This document shows, piece after piece, positions 5,530 through 9,190 of a stretch of 9,190 nucleotides of DNA. The DNA comes from Pseudomonadota bacterium (lineage in GTDB: Bacteria > Myxococcota > Myxococcia > Myxococcales > Myxococcaceae). A program made the translations under genes and the position numbers. The notes below the pieces were generated by a model, which had not been told where the DNA came from, did no database searches, and saw nothing but the letters and a program-made list of their open reading frames with translations. Position 1 is the stretch's first letter; each line of letters starts with the position of its first letter. Location of the stretch: contig JAFADT010000237.1 of NCBI GenBank assembly GCA_023424585.1, positions 1 through 9,190 on the forward strand. Direction: 5' to 3'.

Positions 5530-5583
5530 CTGACGCGTCAGGGCGCGGCCATGACACGTCAGCGCTCCGTCAACGGACCGTCA
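5530..5583 (-). promoter_or_regulatory. Helically phased TGACG half-sites (candidate enhancer for a sigma-54 activator)
   Basis: CTGACGCGTCAG (5530-5541) is a perfect 12-bp palindrome. TGACACGTCA (5552-5561) is a second dyad whose centre is exactly 21 bp away. Two further CGTCA half-sites begin at 5568 and 5579. The CGTCA starts at 5536, 5557, 5568 and 5579 give spacings of 21, 11 and 11 bp, all on the same helix face. They lie about 100-150 bp upstream of the predicted start, where bacterial enhancer-binding proteins usually bind. Confidence 0.5.
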
Positions 5584-5623
5584 GCCGCGCGCGAGCACGG
5601 CGGCGCCGTCCCGCGAGGAGGTC

Positions 5624-5666
5624 GTGTCCCGCGGCAGGTCCCAGCACCTGCACGGCATGCGGACAC
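5624..5666 (-). terminator. Compound stem-loop after the DUF1152 gene
   Basis: Fifteen bases past the DUF1152 stop, GTGTCC (5624-5629) pairs with GGACAC (5661-5666), enclosing an inner perfect stem GCAGGT/ACCTGC (5634-5639/5646-5651) with a 6-nt loop. There is no T-run. It could end DUF1152 transcription before the cassette's own promoter, which would separate the two units. Confidence 0.4.
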
Positions 5667-5680
5667 TCTTCAACGCCCTG

Positions 5681-6631
5681 CTAGACGGGAATGGCCTCCC
5701 ACGCCTTCGTGGGGTGTCGGGCGCGGAAGGCCTCGATGCGGGCCCCCACCTCCCAGCTCGTGTTCGTGTCCCGCAGCAGGTCCAGGTAGAGACACCGCTT
5801 GGCGACCGCGTCCAGATCGAAGGCCCAGTACATGCTCATCAGCGGGTTGATCCACAGCTTGCTGCCCTGCGTGCGCGACGTGCGGTGCTGGTCGCCGTAG
5901 TCGCCATCGATGGCGCCCACCACGGACAAGGACACGATGCTCGGCCGGCGGGCCAGCTCCTCGGACGAATACAGGACTGCCTCACGGTAGGCGCCCACCT
6001 CCGGCATGCTCGGCAGCAGCGCGGTGACGCCCAGGTAGGCCCCGCGCCGGCTCAGGTCCGCGACGGCCTCCAGGAAGTGCGCGTGACAGACGCCGTGGAA
6101 CGCATCCACGCCGAAGCCCAGACAGACGATCAGCTTGTCCCGCAGCGTCAACGAATCCACCGCCGCCAGGCTCGAGATGTCCTCCTCCGGTGTGCCCAGC
6201 CCGGCTTCGTCCCCACGCATGAGGATGTCCGTGCCACCATCCACCAGCACCACCGTGTCGAAGCCGAGCTCCGTCTGCAAGGCAGCCCAGGCCGCGCTCA
6301 GCGGCGCGACCCCGACCTTGTCGAAGCAGTAGATGGAGACAGCCTCGCCTCGAGCCTGGAACCACCGGGCGAGCACGCCCTCCGGAAAGTAGTGCGTGGG
6401 CCCCTGCGTCTCCGCGCGGACCTCCACCAGTCCAGGAGCCACGACGCGCCCGTCCACGCGGTCCAGCACCGTGAAGCTCAGGTTCGCCAGCGACACGCGC
6501 TTGCCTATCGCGCGCAGCCGGAAATACAGCGGAAGGCCGCAGTAGATGTCGAAGCCGCCTCCCGCGCCAGCCAGGAGCACGTGGTCCGCGCGCTGGAGCC
6601 GCTCGAACAGCGGGGATGTGGTCAGGTCCAC
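5681..6631 (-). CDS. DUF1152 family protein
   Basis: A 316-aa soluble protein. Two stretches identify the family: a glycine-rich nucleotide-loop-like motif LLAGAGGGFD (19-28) at the end of the first beta strand, and VDGGTDILMRGDE (130-142) followed by GLGTPEEDISS, the conserved Asp/Gly-rich block of DUF1152 proteins. Its biochemical function is not established. The fold looks Rossmann-like with alternating beta and alpha segments, so nucleotide or nucleotide-sugar binding is a fair guess only. Start codon GTG at 6631 with AGAGGGG 7 nt upstream. It is on the same strand as the MACPF cassette but 278 bp away, with a compound stem-loop and a strong candidate promoter between, so it is probably a separate unit. 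Whether it belongs functionally to the cassette cannot be told from this window. Confidence 0.75.
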   Translation of the reverse strand: MDLTTSPLFERLQRADHVLLAGAGGGFDIYCGLPLYFRLRAIGKRVSLANLSFTVLDRVDGRVVAPGLVEVRAETQGPTHYFPEGVLARWFQARGEAVSIYCFDKVGVAPLSAAWAALQTELGFDTVVLVDGGTDILMRGDEAGLGTPEEDISSLAAVDSLTLRDKLIVCLGFGVDAFHGVCHAHFLEAVADLSRRGAYLGVTALLPSMPEVGAYREAVLYSSEELARRPSIVSLSVVGAIDGDYGDQHRTSRTQGSKLWINPLMSMYWAFDLDAVAKRCLYLDLLRDTNTSWEVGARIEAFRARHPTKAWEAIPV

Positions 6632-6650
6632 GGAAACGCCCCTCTTCAGT

Positions 6651-6677
6651 CCGCCGGTTTTTCCAAACCACCGCCGG
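6651..6677. promoter_or_regulatory. Direct repeat CCGCCGG (20-bp period) flanking a small dyad upstream of DUF1152
   Basis: CCGCCGG occurs at 6651-6657 and 6671-6677, 20 bp apart, enclosing GGTTT-TTCC-AAACC (6656-6669). It lies 20-45 bp upstream of the DUF1152 GTG start, a position suited to a regulator site or leader hairpin. The rest of the 6632-6917 spacer between the two divergent genes shows no other convincing motif apart from the possible peptidase promoter. Confidence 0.3.
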
Positions 6678-6877
6678 AGTCATGGCCCCTTGGCGGCGCC
6701 GTCATCGCCTCGATACGCGGCGGTCGGTGGACAGCACCACCGCCCGGCCCTGCGTCCAGTCCACATCCACCCGAACACCAACGCCTCGAGCGCACCCGTC
6801 GCCGCGCCAGCGCTCCGTTGGGGGTTTCATATGGGACACCGCCACGACGCGGCAAGGTGGCCTCCCGTCGCGCGTGC

Positions 6878-6906
6878 TTGACGCCGCAGGCTCGGAGCGT
6901 TCGGAT
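6878..6906 (+). promoter_or_regulatory. Possible sigma-70 promoter of the M14 peptidase gene
   Basis: TTGACG (6878-6883) matches the -35 consensus at 5 of 6 bases. A 17-bp spacer leads to TCGGAT (6901-6906), a weak -10 (3 of 6). Transcription would begin near 6913, only about 5 nt before the ATG at 6918, implying a leaderless or nearly leaderless mRNA. This agrees with the absence of any purine-rich ribosome site upstream of that ATG. Confidence 0.35.
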
Positions 6907-6917
6907 GCGCGGCACCT

Positions 6918-8582
6918 ATGCCCACTCCCAAGCTGCTCACCCGCGCGGAAGCCACCGACTATCAGGAAACGTCCCGCAGCGCCGACGTGGTCGCCTTCGT
7001 CGACGCCCTCTGCGCCCAGACCCGGCTCGCCAGGCGCGTGGACTTCGGCCAGAGCGGTGAAGGCCAGCCGCTCATGTCGCTCATCCTGAGCGACCGCAAC
7101 TGCTTCACGCCGGAGCTGGCGAAGAAGCAGAAGAAGCTCATCGTGATGGTGGAGGCCAACATCCACGCCGGTGAGGTGGAGGGCAAGGAGACCCTCCAGG
7201 CGCTCGCGCGCGACCTGACGCTCACGTCCCTGGGCAAGAAGCTGTTGGACCGGCTGGTCCTCGTCTTCATCCCCAACTTCAACCCGGACGGCAACGACCG
7301 CATCAGCAAGGGCAACCGCGCGCTCGACCTGAAGAACCTCGAGGGCCAGGTGAACCCGCCCGGCGGCGTGGGCACGCGCTACACGGGCGAGGGCTGGAAC
7401 CTCAACCGCGACAACATGAAGCAGGAGGCGCCGGAGACGCGCGCCCTGGCCAGGCTGTACCAGGCGTGGTGGCCCCACCTCTTCGTGGACTGCCACACCA
7501 CCGACGGCAGCATCCACGGCTTCGATCTCACCTTCGACATCCCGCACGGCAACGCGGACCTCCTCCACATCTCGCGCGACGCCAACCGCGAGCTGGCCGA
7601 GCGCGTGGCCGCCGCCGTGAAGAAGAAGCACGGCTTCGACAGCTTCTGGTACGGCAACTTCCTGAAGGAAGGCGACCCGACCTCCGGCTGGCACACCTAC
7701 CCCGCGCTGCCCCGCTTCGGCAGCCACTACCGGGGCCTGCTGGGCCGGCTGGACGTGCTGCTGGAGACCTACAGCTACATCGACTTCCCCCGCCGCTGCG
7801 CCGTCATCCGCGCGTGGGTGCTGGAGCTCATCCGCGACGCCGCCCGCTACGCCAGGGCCTACCGCTTCGCCACCGAGTTCGAGGAGGCCGCCATCATCGC
7901 GCGCGGCAAGTCCCCCGACGCCAGGGAATGGGTGGGCATCAACTTCGGCGTCGCCCAGCGCGACGCGGAAGGGGCCCTGGTATTCGACTACCCGGCCTAT
8001 GTGCAGGGCAAGGACACCGCCGTCATCCACTCCTTCGACGAGGCCAGCATCCAGGCGCGCCGCTACCCGGGCAAGCGCCGCAAGGTCTACAAGACGCCGC
8101 ACTACCGCACCTTCGTGCCCACGCAGTCGGTGAGCACGCCGTCCGCGTACCTGGTGCCCGCGTCGCTCGCGTCCCGGCTGGAGGGCCACGGCATCCGCTT
8201 CGAGAAGCTCGCCAAGGCGCAGCGCTTCCAGGTGGACAGCTACCGCATCGCCCGCAAGGAGGAGACCTTCAGCCCGGACGTCGCCGCCAACGTGCCGCCG
8301 CCCGGGCAGGACGAGGTCCCCTTGAGCCAGAAGCCCAAGCCCGTGCGCTTCGAGACCATCCTCACCGTGGCCCCCGAGCGCTCCGAGCGCGAGTTCCCCG
8401 CCGGCACCCTCAAGGTCCCCACCGACCAGCGCACCGGCACGCTCATCACCTACCTGCTGGAGCCGCACTCGGACGACGGCTTCTGCCGCTGGCAGTTCCT
8501 GGACGACAGCCTCACCGTGGGCGAGCTGTACCCCATCCACCGCGTCGTGGAGGCCACGCGCCCCCCCTTGAAGGTGGAGTAG
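6918..8582 (+). CDS. M14 family zinc carboxypeptidase
   Basis: A 554-aa metallopeptidase expected to remove C-terminal residues from peptides or cell-wall peptides. The zinc site is H83-x-x-E86 (NIHAGE, 81-86) plus H193 in VDCHTTDG (190-197). Further active-site landmarks are N122-P-D-G (substrate pocket), N161-L-N-R164-D (carboxylate-binding Asn-Arg) and the catalytic Glu E283 in LLETYSY (281-287). Residues about 10-320 form the peptidase domain. The remaining 230 residues are a beta-rich extension commonly present in long myxobacterial and proteobacterial M14 proteins. There is no signal peptide, so a cytoplasmic location or a non-classical route is implied. The N-terminus LLTRAEATDYQETSR reads like the normal beginning of this group, which supports ATG 6918 despite the lack of a ribosome site. 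It is divergent from DUF1152. Confidence 0.88.
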   Translation: MPTPKLLTRAEATDYQETSRSADVVAFVDALCAQTRLARRVDFGQSGEGQPLMSLILSDRNCFTPELAKKQKKLIVMVEANIHAGEVEGKETLQALARDLTLTSLGKKLLDRLVLVFIPNFNPDGNDRISKGNRALDLKNLEGQVNPPGGVGTRYTGEGWNLNRDNMKQEAPETRALARLYQAWWPHLFVDCHTTDGSIHGFDLTFDIPHGNADLLHISRDANRELAERVAAAVKKKHGFDSFWYGNFLKEGDPTSGWHTYPALPRFGSHYRGLLGRLDVLLETYSYIDFPRRCAVIRAWVLELIRDAARYARAYRFATEFEEAAIIARGKSPDAREWVGINFGVAQRDAEGALVFDYPAYVQGKDTAVIHSFDEASIQARRYPGKRRKVYKTPHYRTFVPTQSVSTPSAYLVPASLASRLEGHGIRFEKLAKAQRFQVDSYRIARKEETFSPDVAANVPPPGQDEVPLSQKPKPVRFETILTVAPERSEREFPAGTLKVPTDQRTGTLITYLLEPHSDDGFCRWQFLDDSLTVGELYPIHRVVEATRPPLKVE

Positions 8583-8622
8583 GCGTCAGGCCTCCGGACA
8601 CCGCCTCGCCCCCGGGTCTGTC

Positions 8623-8636
8623 ATGCCCTGGGGCAT
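8623..8636. promoter_or_regulatory. Palindromic element ATGCCC-TG-GGGCAT with a TAGACT -10-like box
   Basis: A perfect 6-bp inverted repeat with a 2-bp centre lies in the 117-bp gap before the last gene, immediately upstream of TAGACT (8643-8648), a -10-like hexamer. The 2-bp centre is too small for a hairpin loop, so a protein-binding site is more likely than a terminator. No good -35 hexamer is seen. Confidence 0.3.
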
Positions 8637-8699
8637 TGGCCCTAGACTGGAGCCCGCAGGACCCGCGGAGAGTGTGCGGGGGCACGCGGGAGGCCCCGG

Positions 8700-9190
8700 A
8701 TGGCTGGCAGGCAGCACTCGCCCCAAGGCACGCGCCTTCCGGGGCGCACAGGCGTGACGCGCGTGGGAGGGCTCGTGGCCCTCGCGCTCTGCATGGCCCT
8801 GGGCTTCATCGCCATGCGCGCCTGGAGCCAGCGCGACGCCGGGCCGGAGACGCCAGCGCTGTGGCTCGCCGACGCGCCGCACCGTCCCCTCGAGGTGCGG
8901 CTGAGCCTCCCGGCCGCGGACGTGTACCGGCCCCACGCGCCGCCGCGAGGCGGGGACGCGCTGCCCCCGCCCGTGCCCCTGGGCGCGCTGTCCCGCCTGG
9001 ACGATCGCGGCGACGCACACGGCGTGGGCGTCAGCTACCTGCTGCACGGAGACACGGAGCAGGCGCTCGCGTACCTGAGGCGCGCGGCGCCCTCGCTGGA
9101 CCGCGACAGCGACCTGGCCGCCGTCGCCATCCTGCGCGGCCACCCCGACGAGGCCCTCACGCTGCTGGACGCCACGCTGGAGGCCATGCC
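8700..9190 (+). CDS. Membrane-anchored TPR-like protein, N-terminal part (3'-truncated by window edge)
   Basis: The frame is open from ATG 8700 to the window end (163 complete codons). The start is well supported by GGGAGG 6 nt upstream. After a basic N-terminus (residues 1-21), a single hydrophobic segment (about 23-39, GGLVALALCMALGFIAM) acts as membrane anchor or uncleaved signal. Residues 48-92 are Pro/Ala/Arg-rich and probably extended. From 94 onward helical pairs appear (LGALSRLDDRGDAHGVGVSY, then TEQALAYLRRAAP, then DEALTLLDATLEAM) with the Ala/Leu/Gly pattern of TPR-like repeats. Similar myxobacterial proteins, as I recall them, continue into long TPR arrays with a CHAT protease-like domain. 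That domain is not in this window, so CHAT is only a suggestion. Confidence 0.65.
   Translation, partial: MAGRQHSPQGTRLPGRTGVTRVGGLVALALCMALGFIAMRAWSQRDAGPETPALWLADAPHRPLEVRLSLPAADVYRPHAPPRGGDALPPPVPLGALSRLDDRGDAHGVGVSYLLHGDTEQALAYLRRAAPSLDRDSDLAAVAILRGHPDEALTLLDATLEAM

Noticed and set aside
5523..5538. Plus-strand TGGCACGC as a second -24/-12 promoter
   Set aside because: No TTGC or GC occurs at the required spacing downstream, and no plus-strand gene follows.
4119..5684. Long plus-strand open frame (521 codons) across the cassette
   Set aside because: It runs antisense to the MACPF and 279-aa genes and through the promoter region, has no recognisable motif, and is explained by codon bias of the real strand.
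6702..8540. Long minus-strand open frame (612 codons) opposite the M14 peptidase
   Set aside because: It is antisense to a gene with all M14 catalytic motifs; its product is Val/Gly/Ala/Arg low complexity, typical of antisense frames in GC-rich DNA.
1..9190. CRISPR arrays, tRNA/rRNA genes, transposases or attachment sites
   Set aside because: No spaced direct-repeat array, cloverleaf, rRNA-like stretch, transposase motif or terminal inverted repeat was seen on either strand.

Overview
The window is very GC-rich DNA (about 60-75% GC in coding stretches) with strongly GC-ending codons. Lipoproteins, a TPR-type membrane protein, an M14 peptidase and a sigma-54-type promoter together suggest a myxobacterium (Myxococcus/Corallococcus/Archangium-like). 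This assignment is inferred from style and gene content, not from a marker gene.

Layout. Positions 1-93 hold the C-terminus of an endonuclease III (plus strand). It converges on two minus-strand lipoprotein genes: a Sel1/TPR-like lipoprotein (98-952) and a small coiled, Gln/Glu/Ala-rich lipoprotein (998-1300). Next comes the most interesting part, a four-gene minus-strand cassette read from 5402 down to 1497. In transcription order it encodes a 279-aa protein of unknown family with a Gly/Phe-rich beta segment, a 348-aa MACPF-type pore-forming protein, a 330-aa JmjC oxygenase of the MINA53/NO66 ribosomal-oxygenase type, and a 298-aa PAPS-dependent sulfotransferase whose start lies one base after the oxygenase stop. 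Upstream (5681-6631, minus) is a DUF1152 protein. Transcribed away from it on the plus strand are an M14 zinc carboxypeptidase (6918-8582) and the N-terminal part of a membrane-anchored TPR-like protein (8700 to the window end).

Control. The 5403-5583 region upstream of the cassette looks like a complete sigma-54 control region. It has a -24/-12 element TGGCATTGGCCTTGC (5459-5445), an inverted repeat TCTTTGCA-N15-TGCAAAGA, an AT-rich IHF-like stretch, and TGACG half-sites spaced 21, 11 and 11 bp apart (helical phasing), two of them forming dyads. These lie about 100-150 bp upstream of the predicted transcription start. A 12-bp perfect stem (3413-3444) between the MACPF and JmjC genes could set different levels for the putative toxin genes and the enzyme genes.

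Working hypothesis (inference). Two cytoplasmically made proteins, both ending in Leu-Asn-Asp, are co-expressed under activator control with a hydroxylase and a sulfotransferase. The hydroxylase could create a hydroxyl that the sulfotransferase then uses. The MACPF protein carries His-rich clusters in both putative membrane-inserting segments, and one (GGGGNGHGHG) resembles the known Gly-Gly-Asn-His substrate site of human NO66. The cassette may therefore be a post-translationally modified bacterial pore-forming system.
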